From contig JASAND010026177.1 of NCBI GenBank assembly GCA_030248195.1, forward strand, positions 1-64,000: a stretch of 64,000 bases of DNA. Direction: 5' to 3'. Every line of letters begins with the position of its first letter. Position 1 is the stretch's first letter. The notes beneath the pieces were generated by a model. It had not been told where the DNA came from, searched no databases, and saw only the letters and a list, made by a program, of their open reading frames with translations. The stretch is from Trissonchulus latispiculum. Its lineage: Eukaryota; Nematoda; Enoplea; Enoplida; Ironidae. Made by a program: the position numbers and the translations under genes. Below, in pieces: positions 43,808 to 55,003 of this stretch.

Positions 43808-46720
43808 CAGAGTTGGCAAATGGGACGAATTCTCTGATCCCATCCCATCCCATCCCACCAGATTTTCAAATTTACCGTCCCATCCCATCACATTTGTGCG
43901 AACTTGCTTTTTCCAATCCCATATAATCCCACTTGCAATATTTGACCTTACAATCGTTGTAGCATTAAAATTTTAATATTGACAAGGTGGTGGCATCCTT
44001 TGATGGTGGTGGCAGAACTTTGAAACGCAATAAACTTTCGCAATTTTGCGAGCTGGAAGAGTTTTACACATACCGGGCCTACCGGGCCGACGGGGCCAAC
44101 CTGTCCTGCCGGGCCAGCGGGGCTTGCGGGGCCGCCGGGGCCTTCGGGGCCGTCGGTTTCTTAAGCTGGGACTCATTTGTGCGCCTACTATATGCACAGA
44201 CATGTACATATACATATACGTAGGTATGTTGTATATGCATATTAATACACAATCAATATGTGAGCACATAGGTTTCAATACAATGTTCGTGTTTACTTCC
44301 TTTAGACATTGCGGCCAAAGGCTAAAGACTTATATAGAAAGCTCAATTGGGCATTGAATCGTTTTCTCACCCTGTTGAGAAATCAGCAGCCAGCCATGTA
44401 TACAACAGAAGCAAAACTTGCTAGATGGCCGCAATGCTTACTGCAGTTATCTTGTGGTCAAGCAATTTCAAAGCTATCAGGATTTCAGCGACCCGTTATA
44501 GTGAGACTTGGGATAATTTTGGAAGTTCGTTCCAAGATAATTTGCGAAGTTTCATTCCTTCCCTGTTGTTTATTTGCTTTTACATTACCTGTTTGCGTTT
44601 CTTAATTTTTGGTAATGCTGCGAAATCCAGAGGTAAAATTAGGATTGTGACAGTGTGTAGATTAGTCTCTATGAATGACTGTTACTGTGGTTTTAGAAAA
44701 ACCGCTCAAAGTCGAGGAATTTCAATACATACAATACCTGGTTAGCGCACATCACAGCTCGGGCCGCTAACAGGCCCGGATCGGCGGGTTCAGTCCGTGT
44801 AGCGGGCCCCGAACCCGGACCGGGTCGTGGAACCGTAAAACGGACTCCGGGCCCAGGCCGGGCCGAGAAAAGAGCTCCGGAAAAGGGCGGGGCCGTGAAG
44901 CGGGCTCCGGGCCCGGGCCGGGCCGTGAAGCGGGCCGCGGGCCCGGGCCGGGCCTGGGCCTTGATGCGGGCCCGGGGCTTGGGGCCGGGCCCGGGCCGGG
45001 CCAGGCCCGGCCCCGGCCCGGCCCGGCACGCTAGGTCGGCCCGGGCCCGGCACGCTAGGTCGGCCCGGGCCCGGCCCGGTGAAATCCTTAACGGCACAGC
45101 ATCAAATATTGAGTATCGCTTTCTTAAAACAATAGAATCGGGCAAAATTTCATTTTATGCCATGATAATGAAGGACATGTGGGCCGAGGGAAATTTTATG
45201 GATTTTGCTAGGTCTTAATACTCCAGAAAATCCGCCAAATGTGCGATGACACGAAATTTTGCAACTTCGCATTGAGTATTCTCGCAGCTGGTAAAGTTCA
45301 AGTAAAAAAGTCCCTCCGCAATACTTAGAATTTTCATCCTGCGAAAGCTTAACGCGAGTTCATTTTAAAGCAAAATAATCGCAGTTTTGCTAAATGAATG
45401 TTTCGGCCAAATCTTTACCTTAAAGCAACGAACACCAGCTAATAGGCATTAATAAAATGTGCAATTATAGATTGTATAAATTGAGAAGAAAGTAAATCAA
45501 TAGAATTAAATCGATTGAGTATCAAAAGTTTCCGTAAGATTAGGCAATAATTTTGATACAAAACTGATTTCTTCAAAAATGGCCACCTACAAAATAATTT
45601 TTGGCTTATGCAAACTTAAGGGAGCCCACTTTAGGGTAATTGTTTCTACCATCTCCAATTTAACTCATTTTTACAAATTTTATTGTCTAAGTGAGACATT
45701 TTAACGAGTTTATAAAATTTAAGTCGCATCTCCTTCGGTTATTGAGAAAATTCATCTTAGCCTTGCCTATGCAATTGCGATATGCAATTATTCAGTGCCA
45801 TAGCGTGGGCCGTGGACCCAATGCAAAATTTGGTATGACACTACCATCGCGAAATCAACTGGGGTGTGGCACTAAGGAAAATTCACCTCAAAGCTGAGGT
45901 CTGCTGTGTCGAAATAGGAAATTGAAAAAGTGTAATTTATATGTAATATTGCAATATAATTCTGTGCCAAAAAATCTCGAAACTGGTGTCAGACACCTGG
46001 TAACATTTGTATAGTTCTAAGACTCTAAACAGATACTGTGTCACTGTGGAATTAGAATTGCCTTTGCCAGTGTAGAGATTTTTGCTGTAGAATTGTGAAA
46101 ATTGTTGATTTTTTACAGACAGGAATTTGAACTTGATATGCACGACATATTATGTGAAAATGAACGAAATCCGTAATCTAAAAATCTCATGATTGATCCC
46201 CCTCACCTGCTAGCTTAACAGACAGAGCTCAAAGGTCGTAAAAGCAAAAATGTTCATTTCGTTGACCTTTTTCTATTTATATCAACCAATCTGGTGTATC
46301 GATTACGAACTGAAAGAATAGTGGCAAAACTAAAGATGCTTTTATCTTTCCACCTAAAAATGCGGGACTGGTCCCAGAATGTTAAAAAAGCACCATATTT
46401 CGAAAGTTTCATCAACTTTCATCATAAAAATTGGAGCCTGTAAGGTTACGTTTACACAAAGCGATACCAGTAGCTTAAAGAGCTCCATATTCTGCCTTGC
46501 TGGTAGTCATCAAAACGCCAATCATGAAATTGAACAGATAATTTGATGCCAAATTTACCAAAATGTTTCACTGTTTCGAAATTTGGAAAAGGTGTTTGAA
46601 GGCATTGTAAGGCAAAATGATCCCACGAAATCCCACTGATCCCACATGGGATGAGTTTTCAATCCCATCCCATCCCATCCCATGGGATCCCATGGGATCC
46701 CATCCCAGATGCCAACACTG
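43808..46720. mobile_element. 2.9 kb hAT-like element with perfect 8-bp TSD
   Basis: Ends CAGAGTTGGCAAATGGGAC and, inverted, CAGTGTTGGCATCTGGGAT. Target duplication ATCTTAAC perfect (43800-43807, 46721-46728). Subterminal iterations of CCCATCCCATCC at 43840-43890 and 46655-46708. The middle is filled by a member of the 7.4 kb element family (about 43984-46440) which itself contains GC-rich inserts. No transposase frame. Confidence 0.85.
44072..45090. repeat. GC-rich insert with GGGCCGGGCC iterations
   Basis: Extremely GC-rich blocks at 44076-44163 and 44760-45085, in an otherwise AT-rich element; sequence between them is ordinary. It interrupts the 7.4 kb family between TTTTACACAT and CAAATATTGAG. 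Terminal repeats not resolved. Confidence 0.55.
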
Positions 46721-46728
46721 ATCTTAAC

Positions 46729-47514
46729 TACAAACTCTATGCTTTTAATAGACATAAATTAGATGCCGGCAACTTTAAGACACAATGGACAATAGACAAT
46801 ACAAAAACGGCAGCATGAAGCAAATTGTACAATAAGCATTACACTGACAGGCGAAAGACAATTGGAGATTTGGCAGAAAATAAGACACCTAGAACGGCTA
46901 AAGACGAACAGAACAGAAATATGGTATATACAACAAAATCATACATGACAGATAGAATATGAAGAAAATGGCAGTGAGTCTTACATCACAACAAGCAAAT
47001 GAAAGTCACAGACACGAATAACAGAGATTTAAGTCCCACAGCTTCAATTCTTTCCATCAATCCTCAGAAAGACTTGACCATTAGTTTAGTTTAATTCAGT
47101 AATTAATGAGTTTAATTTTCTTGAAATCAAAATTTGCCCAAATATTTCTGTTACTTCTGTTGAACGCAATTGTTACAGGGTGGTTGATCACAGAAGCCAC
47201 AAGATTTATTTTCTAAGACTTACAATCTCAGCAGAAAACAAGGCAGAACTATTCCTTTGGTGATTTCAAGCAGTTTACAAGCCAATTCCATCAAAAAGTC
47301 TCGTACTTGTGAATAAATGACGGCAATCGTCTTCGTTTATTGACATTTTCACAGGCAACTTGAACACTCTTGTTCAAAGGAGATGGACCACAACTGAACA
47401 CGCCTATTTTGGACTGCTAAAATAGTAAAACTTTACAATGCAACGGTTTGACACTTGACAATTTTTTCAGACCTTTGGTGCTACATGACTTTCTTCATTT
47501 CAAATTTATTTACA
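46729..47514. other. Spacer with a SINE-like tail at 47465-47497
   Basis: Only the TTTGGTGCTACATGACTTTC tail of a SINE-like copy is recognisable. No gene. Confidence 0.4.
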
Positions 47515-47758
47515 TCTGTAGAACAAGTGTGATGGCTCTTGAACTTGCTCTGCCTTCGCTTTGTATCTACATACGTGAGCTCACGTAGTCATGTATATTT
47601 TATTTTATGTTTTGTTTTATACTATAGCTTGATATGATTGTGCCTATGTAGTTCAATTAGCAGAGCGTTCACCTAGTCTGCGAAATGCCGTGGGTTCGAT
47701 ACCCACCGCAGGTCCTAATGATTCGGACATTTGGTGCTACACGACTTTCTTCTTTCTT
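47515..47758 (+). repeat. tRNA-containing SINE-like copy, uninterrupted
   Basis: Same blocks as 31117-31760 without the MITE: CATCTGTAGAACAAG, TACATACGTGAGCTCACGTA, tRNA-like module 47641-47714 (GTTCAATTAGCAGAGCG, GGTTCGATACCCA), short hairpin, TACACGACTTTCTTC tail. Confidence 0.75.
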
Positions 47759-47831
47759 TTATGTAAGCAGACTAAATAGATGGACCGGCACTGCAGGTTT
47801 GACTGACATGAGCCAAGTCGGGTCTTTGGCT

Positions 47832-49026
47832 TGTAATAGGGAGACGTTGCGTCTGTCCCTCTTGTGAGTTGAGTGTATATTTTTAGTGTGTTTATTTTAA
47901 TGTGAAATTTTAGTAAGAATGGTATTTTTAATGAGAAATAAGTGTCGTGGGAAATTCTGTAAATTTGTGTTGAAATTGGTGTGAAATAGGTTATTTTCTA
48001 TGATAATATGTGTTATATTTTATTCAGCCCACTTAGCTGCTAGGTGGCGCTGCTTGTCTTTTGAAATTTCTCTGGATGCGCTCTGAGCATCCCGTCTGCA
48101 AAGGGGGTCTCAAAATGGACCAATCAAAATTCACCAGGCGTCTCTCTCAGCATTCCTTTCAAAAACTAGTCAGTCTCTTGTTTCTGCAGCAAGCGTGTGG
48201 TCGTTTTGTCTCTTTAAAGTGCGCCTGCTTTTTGCCTTTCAACTCTGGATTTAGCCCTTGGTACTTGTAAGTTGAAAACTTTCTTTCGATTTTACCCGAC
48301 TCCAAGGCGACCTTGAGAGTCTAGTCTAAGTTGGTTTGTATTTTGTTTTGTTCTATTCAATAATTAATAATTTGTAGTTTATTTTAGGGAAAGTTTTATG
48401 ATGTCATACTCTATATTGTTGACAGCCGCGACGGCTTAGGGAATTACTGTTGAGACTTTATTTAGAAATGGGTTTAGTATGTATTGTGGGTCTACTTTAA
48501 ATTGTGTAATTTATTGTGCGAGAATGTTTAATTTCTGTGTTGTCTAAATTTAATTTGTCCCTAATTCCCAATATTGTTTGAAATTTCCTCTACTTATACT
48601 GTTATTATGAATGTCTCTTCTGTCCAAATTTCCAATACTGTTCTGTCATATTTCGGGAGTCGCTCCCTTTGTTCCTTTAGTCTTTTATTAAATGCGGTCT
48701 CAGTAACTGAGCCGTTAGGGTGTCTTTAACTTAGGTTTTATTAGAACTGTATAGTCGGTAGGTAGGGTTCTGAGTTATTTCTGAATTTAGGTAGGTTAAT
48801 TATTCACTGAGTGTGTATTTAATTTATTCAAAGTTTCTTCTGTGGCTGATAGTTAGGCATTTATTTGTCCCTTAGAAAGCTTTATTCAGTCTTCAGCTAG
48901 GTTTAAATATTCTTGGCGAGATCCTGCCCAGGTCGACTGGAACATAAGTCTCCTCCAGGTTCGTCGTTTCCATACGCGCACAGTTTCCACCCGTAAAGTT
49001 TGGTTAGCTACACTTCCAACTTTACA
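47832..49026 (+). repeat. 5' LTR
   Basis: TGTAATAGGGAGACGTTGCG to CCAACTTTACA. Contains TGCGGTCTCAGTAACTGAGC and the region where LTR promoters usually lie; no single TATA box stands out. Confidence 0.92.
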
Positions 49027-49301
49027 TTAGGCAGCCAGTCTTCGACCTTTTTCTTGTTTGTTCTCTTAGTTTTGTCTAATTTTTAGCTCTCGTATTTTTG
49101 TCTTTTCCCTTTGTGTGGTAGCATTAATTCGCTTCTCGTTTTGCTTCTCGGATTTGATCTCCTGGTATCTTTTCTTGTATACTTAATTCAGTTGTTCCTT
49201 TTAGTGTTTTGTTTTAACTTGAGTTTCTATTTTAACCAATTGTACGCGTATAATTTTTTCGGTCCTACATTTTGTGCAATTTTTCTTTGAAAATTGTCTA
49301 T

Positions 49302-51857
49302 ATGTCTGTACAACACTCGCCGGTGAAAACGACCAGGGCTGCGACCAAGCCGGCTGATACAGCCACTTCAAGTAACGCGATGGACAACGGGCCCGTGATT
49401 CCAGACGGCTTTGGGCGGTTATTTCCTCAACCGGCCCTGAGCAAGCATTCCTCTACTCAATCTTCGACAAGCCAGGCATCTGCTGGCCCAGCTTCTACGA
49501 GCGCTACGCTTAGTAGACCCTTCCTGCGATCGGATTCAGCCAATAATAAAGCCTCCAAAAAGGAGGAACTTCAGGAAGAATTTACGGATCAGGGTCACGA
49601 CGACCAACAAGAGGACGAGGCCTCACAGAAGACCGATGAATTCCTGTCACCTACTGATCAGGGGGAGTTTATTGAAGAGGAGTGGGATGAACAGGCAAGC
49701 GTTCGCGAGCAATTGGAATTCCTGCGCCTCAAATTGGCCCGGATTGATTCCACTCTCCGGAGCAAGGAGACCAACAAGGAGCCGTTAGCAGAACCAATAC
49801 CAGGTATTTCTGATGTTTCGGATTTACGAGCATTTATTAGTCAACTGGAACTGAATCTATTCCGGCAGCGACCACGCTTAGGGTCGGATAGCTCTTTGGT
49901 ACGAAGACAACCGGGAGCCATGCCATTTCCTCCGCTTAACCGCTCTAGGCCGCGACGGCAGGAGGGGGGCGGACATTCGCGACAACCGGGGCTAGTAGGC
50001 CCTAGTGATACAGCGGCCTCAGGTCCACGTTTCCGTTCTACAGCTCATATTGACCTCACACGGTCAAAGCGCCCGAAACGGGTTAGCAGTAGTCAACGGC
50101 CAGATGGCGATGACCCCGAACCGGAACCGGATAGGAAACCGAAAGTGCGCGGGCCAATGGACGCGTGGGTGGTTCCGTTACGGGACCAACCCACTGTGCC
50201 TGCCCGCCACCGGTCGCAAGTGCCGGACACCGCAGGCCCCTTCCGAGTGAGAGGCCTGACCGAACAGGAATACAGCGTGATTAGAGGTCTGCTTACAGCA
50301 TGGATAGCAGAAATCCCACGAGAAACATGGGAGGCACTTGAGCAGAATTTTCCTCGTGTTTGTATGGAGTTATTACGTATGTGGCCCAACCCAAGTATGC
50401 ATCCAGATGCCGGGGCTCCCCCGTTTCAAATGGGGCAGTCTCAGCCGGCCCTGCAGTCGAGTCCAGAGCCAGTCCGTAGTCGCAGATGGAGCCAGCAACG
50501 GGTTCCACCACTTGTAGATTTGGATTCATGTGACGATCAGGTGAGAGACTCGCCGGTGGCCCAACCCCGCCGGCGTCGAGAGGATATACGGCGGTCCAGA
50601 ACCCCATCACCGGGCTATCCGTCTCCATCGCCCATGCGTAGAACGCCTAGTCCTAGACGCTACTCGCGTGACCGGGATTATCCTGCCTCTCGGCGAGAGC
50701 GGTCGCAACGACCACGCCCGTCGGAGCAACGAGAACCATCTTCATACGAGAGCTTTAAACACCTGGGTGAATATCTGAAGGGCTTCAAGGGGGTTAAACC
50801 CTTTCAAGGTTCGCAGAGTAACATCAAGTTTACGAGCTGGTTGGCGAATTTCGAAACTACGGTAAAGGTTCATGATGTTCCTGCCAGTATGAAGTATAGA
50901 ATTCTGTGGACTTTACTTGATGACAAGGTCAAAGAGTCTATGACTCCGTGCCCACCTGATACCTTCGAGGACCTAGTGACTAGGATCCGACAGTTGTACG
51001 AACCCCTGCCCGTCACTACGGAACAGTATGCAGAGCAGTTCTATAGCCGGATGCAGGAGCCCCAGGAAAAGCCACACGACTATATGGCAGCGCTGCGCTT
51101 GCTAGCGGTGCAAGCCTTTCCATTCGAACCTGGCTTCGATCAAGAAAAGAAGGTGGTTGCTCAGTTCAAAAGAGGCCTGAAGTCGGATTTGCGATCTAGA
51201 ATGGCGGCCCCACTGGCCGACATTCAATTCTGGCCTCATGTGCGGGAGAACGATCTGATAACTCGGGCTCTGCATATTGTGGAGTCAGTGCAGGTAGAAC
51301 TGGACAAAGAACAGGCTGTTACGGTCTTTAGTGCCCAAAGCCAGGGCGCCCAATGCTATAATGCTATGCAGGGGAGACCCCAAGAGAACCAGCAGCGATC
51401 ACAACAGCAGAGCCAGGGCCAGAATCAGAACCGCAATCAGGGTTACCAACGTAATGACGAACGGCCTCCGCCACGCCAGCCTATGGGCAGGTGTTGGTAC
51501 TGCGGCCTGGTTGGCCATAGGCAACAACAGTGCCCAGATTATCTGCAATCCCTGAGTCAGAATGATCAGGGTCAGAACCAGGCAAGGGGTAATACCCATA
51601 CACAGTACCGGAACAGAGGCCAGGAGGGTGACCCTCCTGCCCGGAGTCGCTATGACCAGAACCAGAGAAACCAAGGGCAAAGGAATCAGGACCAGTGTAA
51701 CCAACAGGAGCCGCAACGGCAGCAAGGCCAGCAGGATCAAAGGAATCAACGTCAACAACCGATCAGGCCCCGCTCTATCAGCAGGGGTTATGTAGGTCCA
51801 CGTCGGTATGAAGGTTTCCCGGACCAAGGAAACGAGAACGCGGGGCGCGGGCAGTAG
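49302..51857 (+). CDS. gag: Gag polyprotein of the LTR element
   Basis: 851 residues from ATG 49302 (MSVQHSPVKTTRAATKPAD) to TAG. The first half is low-complexity, Ser/Pro/Arg-rich and probably disordered. Residues about 490-650 form the retrotransposon gag (capsid-like) core, with SNIKFTSWLANFETTVKVHD and LVTRIRQLYEPLPVTTEQY. A CCHC knuckle CWYCGLVGHRQQQC sits near residue 732. The tail is Gln/Asn/Arg-rich. Gag should form the particle and bind the element RNA. The reading frame is unbroken, longer than most gypsy gag proteins because of the disordered N-terminal part. An earlier TTG is in frame, but the ATG is preferred. Confidence 0.9.
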   Translation: MSVQHSPVKTTRAATKPADTATSSNAMDNGPVIPDGFGRLFPQPALSKHSSTQSSTSQASAGPASTSATLSRPFLRSDSANNKASKKEELQEEFTDQGHDDQQEDEASQKTDEFLSPTDQGEFIEEEWDEQASVREQLEFLRLKLARIDSTLRSKETNKEPLAEPIPGISDVSDLRAFISQLELNLFRQRPRLGSDSSLVRRQPGAMPFPPLNRSRPRRQEGGGHSRQPGLVGPSDTAASGPRFRSTAHIDLTRSKRPKRVSSSQRPDGDDPEPEPDRKPKVRGPMDAWVVPLRDQPTVPARHRSQVPDTAGPFRVRGLTEQEYSVIRGLLTAWIAEIPRETWEALEQNFPRVCMELLRMWPNPSMHPDAGAPPFQMGQSQPALQSSPEPVRSRRWSQQRVPPLVDLDSCDDQVRDSPVAQPRRRREDIRRSRTPSPGYPSPSPMRRTPSPRRYSRDRDYPASRRERSQRPRPSEQREPSSYESFKHLGEYLKGFKGVKPFQGSQSNIKFTSWLANFETTVKVHDVPASMKYRILWTLLDDKVKESMTPCPPDTFEDLVTRIRQLYEPLPVTTEQYAEQFYSRMQEPQEKPHDYMAALRLLAVQAFPFEPGFDQEKKVVAQFKRGLKSDLRSRMAAPLADIQFWPHVRENDLITRALHIVESVQVELDKEQAVTVFSAQSQGAQCYNAMQGRPQENQQRSQQQSQGQNQNRNQGYQRNDERPPPRQPMGRCWYCGLVGHRQQQCPDYLQSLSQNDQGQNQARGNTHTQYRNRGQEGDPPARSRYDQNQRNQGQRNQDQCNQQEPQRQQGQQDQRNQRQQPIRPRSISRGYVGPRRYEGFPDQGNENAGRGQ

Positions 51858-51898
51858 ACCTGGACCCGTGTCCCGCACCGACAAAACCGTCTGGTGAA

Positions 51899-54253
51899 AT
51901 GGTCTGTGCGGTGCAAGCTTTTGTTGTTACTAATTCTAACCTTACTAATAAGTCCAAGGACGAGCCCTATTGGAACCACGGAGGATTATGGAGTAGTGAT
52001 TCGGAAAGTGAAGGTGAAGGAGGCGACCCCCTTCCTCCACGGGACCAGGAACCCGTGTGCCTGTATTTAAATAAAGATACGAACCGGGATGTGAACCCAT
52101 GGAAATGTCCGTGTAAGACTTGCAAGCAAGTACGCAGACGGGCTGAATGGTTCCCAGAAGAGGAAGTGGTCCTCGCAAATGGAGGTTTTCCGGATGGAGG
52201 AGACGTAGTCTATGATGGCGAAGGCAACCTTCGGCCATATAAATACTGGAATCGCTGGCGTAAAGAAGTGAAACCTTTTGGCGATGGAGGGGCTTCCCAG
52301 CGTCCTGTCCCGTATAATAGGCGGTGGAAACGAGCACCTGGTACTGAATGGAATATGCTCTCTACAGTGCGTAAAGCCATGAAGTGGCAGGAAAATTCCG
52401 CAGCCATGGCGGCGCAGACTCGTGCTAGGCAACCTGGCGCGGGCCCAACCCGGAGGCAAAGGAAGACATCGACCTCGAAGGAGGTGCAAACGGACCCCAT
52501 TGAGGTTATTCGACCTTTACAACAATGGACGCCAACTCGGACGGAGAATCAATCGGGAGCCGGGGCTCATCGCAAAAGCCCTGGGGAAAACCAGGCCCCT
52601 GTAAATGGGGAGCAAGCTAAAAGCCCTGGGGAAAACCAATCCTTGGGTCCTGGGCTTTCAGCAGTAAGCACTGGGGAAACCCCAACGTCAGAACTGGCTG
52701 TCACTACCCCGGTGGTGCCGGAAACTCCCATCTCTACGAAGGAACCGCCCAGTATTGTGGTTACTGGGGCGTCTCCGCCTAAGCGGTCGAGTTCTTTGAA
52801 ACCTTGGTCAGCAGCGAACAACCCTAGCCGACGAGAGCTCACGGAAACGGACGTATCGGATGACGAATCTGGTCCCTCAGGCCTAACGTTAGCGCCAGTT
52901 GAAGTTCATAGGTCTGGGGCTACTCCAGTAACACCTTGGAAATTGCGAAAGGACACTCAGGGTGAGTGGGAACCGGTAGAAAAAGGGATGAAACATCCGA
53001 AAACACCGGTACAATCCGGTGTCCCTACCCGTAACAGATTCGCCCTATTGGAAACTTCGGAGTATGCAGTAATTCGACAAGGTTGGGCAACCGTCAATCA
53101 AGCTGTCCAACAAGCTCACGTGGTTGCCCAGTCCATCGGCGAACAAATTCAGCAGCTGGCTGTTAATGTAATGTCCGTGACGGACCAGGTACGCCAGTCT
53201 ACTCAGAGTTTTGAACAACTGTTGGCTGAATTTGTACAGAAAGATTACGAACGAACTCTGGAACTTCAAGAGAAGGGAAGTCTCCGCGAACCAGACCAGC
53301 CTATTTGGTCGGAGGACCCGCCGCAACCTCGTAAGGGTAGACGGGGAACCCGCCTAAATGACCCTAATGAGATCGTAGTGTTGGATAGCACGCCTGTAGA
53401 TGAGGAACCGGCGCCCGGGGCGCAGGAAAATACGTCCGCTAATACGGACGACGCTACAGTACTACAACAGGATGAGGTAATCACAACATCGGGAAAGGCC
53501 ACTACGCCTGGAAACCTATTGGAAAGTGGCATGACCACCGCAGATCAGCAAGAAGTGACTTCTACTGATATTGGGGACAAATACGGAATATGGGACCTAG
53601 AACAGCAGCTTCGTGCCGCTCTTAGCCCAGCTCAAAGAGTCGAGTTTAACTTAGACGTAGAAGCCAGCGACAACGAGGAAGCTAGTGGGCAACCCACAGC
53701 TCAGACTAAGCACCTAAACAGAGCGGTACTATCCGTACTAAATGGGACTGCACCATTCTTTGTCTCGCAGTGTACTCATATTGCCTTGAAGAAAAGCCCG
53801 TACGTGATTGTGGAGGTTAGAGGCATTAAGACATTAGCCCTGTTAGACACGGGTGCTAATATTTGCCTAATGTCCAAACATTTCTTTGACCAACTCAACA
53901 GTAACAAACGCCTACACTTGGATGAAACAAAAGCTACGGAGGTAGCTACGGCTGCCGACGACCGGAGCCTAGCCATATTGGGTACAACCAAGATTGCCTT
54001 CAAACTACATGGCGTCCGGTATGAATATACCTTTAATGTTACAAATAGTTTACAACAAGATTTTATCATTGGCTATGACTTTCAGGCGGACCATAACTGG
54101 GTGATCTTTCCACATCAATATCTTCTTTTGAGCGACAAGAAGGTACCCCTGCTGACCCCAGGAGACCTGCAGGCGTGGCCAAGGGGGATAGGCTCCCCAA
54201 GGCTAGCGCCTAACAGGCGGCAGCGGACTCGCAAGGGTCCAGGGACACGTTAA
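51899..54253 (+). CDS. pro: Protease-containing pol N-terminal frame
   Basis: The frame is -1 to gag and open upstream across the gag stop, so a gag-pol frameshift is likely; the ATG at 51899 gives 784 residues. The first 600 residues are Pro/Gln/acid-rich linker with repeated SPGENQ units and a QQLAVNVMSVTDQVRQ helix. Residues about 635-750 are a retropepsin: TLALLDTGANICLMS with the catalytic DTG, then SLAILGTTKIAF and FIIGYDF. It would cut the gag-pol precursor. The frame ends at TAA before any reverse transcriptase. Confidence 0.85.
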   Translation: MVCAVQAFVVTNSNLTNKSKDEPYWNHGGLWSSDSESEGEGGDPLPPRDQEPVCLYLNKDTNRDVNPWKCPCKTCKQVRRRAEWFPEEEVVLANGGFPDGGDVVYDGEGNLRPYKYWNRWRKEVKPFGDGGASQRPVPYNRRWKRAPGTEWNMLSTVRKAMKWQENSAAMAAQTRARQPGAGPTRRQRKTSTSKEVQTDPIEVIRPLQQWTPTRTENQSGAGAHRKSPGENQAPVNGEQAKSPGENQSLGPGLSAVSTGETPTSELAVTTPVVPETPISTKEPPSIVVTGASPPKRSSSLKPWSAANNPSRRELTETDVSDDESGPSGLTLAPVEVHRSGATPVTPWKLRKDTQGEWEPVEKGMKHPKTPVQSGVPTRNRFALLETSEYAVIRQGWATVNQAVQQAHVVAQSIGEQIQQLAVNVMSVTDQVRQSTQSFEQLLAEFVQKDYERTLELQEKGSLREPDQPIWSEDPPQPRKGRRGTRLNDPNEIVVLDSTPVDEEPAPGAQENTSANTDDATVLQQDEVITTSGKATTPGNLLESGMTTADQQEVTSTDIGDKYGIWDLEQQLRAALSPAQRVEFNLDVEASDNEEASGQPTAQTKHLNRAVLSVLNGTAPFFVSQCTHIALKKSPYVIVEVRGIKTLALLDTGANICLMSKHFFDQLNSNKRLHLDETKATEVATAADDRSLAILGTTKIAFKLHGVRYEYTFNVTNSLQQDFIIGYDFQADHNWVIFPHQYLLLSDKKVPLLTPGDLQAWPRGIGSPRLAPNRRQRTRKGPGTR

Positions 54254-55003
54254 GCGGTCGCTATAGCGCTGGGGGAGAGGGCTGAAGCCCCCCCGTGTCG
54301 GTCGAAGGATGAATGAACATCCTGCTGTGGTACCGTCTAGTCGGCGCATTTGTCGGGCTGGCATTGGCACTAGGCCAATGACAAGTGGCAATGCGTGGTA
54401 CGTGGACGACAGTCCACACCTAAGCTGGTCGATGCATAGGGTGCTTGTTTTACTGTGCGTGTGGCTGCCTGGAGCTTGGGGCTCGGCAGTGGTTGGTTCT
54501 TATCCTACCTCCGGCGGCTTACCGGAGAAGGCATCGATCAGTGAACAGGCAAGGCTGGTGAAAACGGTCAAAGTTCGTGTATGGTTGGCAAATTGGCACG
54601 GATCAGACCGTCGGTTTCCACCAATCGAGAGGTTGGATGGCGATCGCTATCGACTGGGTCACCAGCCGGTCAGGACTTAGGCTCACCTGTAATGGGTGCA
54701 GTCTAAGAGCTGGCTCAATGTACAGTCAGGCCACGGCAAGCTCGGCCCCTTTGGGTGATCGAAGAGTGAGTCGTGCTCCTTGTGATCGATATTTCGGAAA
54801 AGGAAATATCGGGAAGCTTGGAGGCATATGCATTGTATAGGCCCCTGCCCTCGTGTTTTAGTGTGGTGTTATTGGTCTTGTGTCTTGGTCTCGTGTCTTG
54901 GTCTCAGCCCCTGGTTTTTACTATCAATGCATATGTGGAACGGTATCTAGCCTGGGTCGCGCCCGAACAGTCCAAAGGGTGACCGAAAGGTATAAGCGAC
55001 CCG
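54254..55003 (+). other. Junction region replacing RT, RNase H and integrase core
   Basis: 750 bp where about 2.5-3 kb of pol would be expected. Frames at 54309-54680 and 54577-54840 show no RT, RNase H or integrase motif (no YxDD, no DDE spacing). Either a replacement sequence or a decayed remnant. Confidence 0.6.

Noticed and set aside
44046..44357. Collagen-like frame (GLPGRRGQ, LPGQRGLRGRRG)
   Set aside because: Comes from a GGGCC iteration inside a transposon; no start context, splice sites or further Gly-X-Y repeats.
51399..51884. Leu-rich minus-strand frame
   Set aside because: Antisense shadow of the Gln-rich tail of gag.
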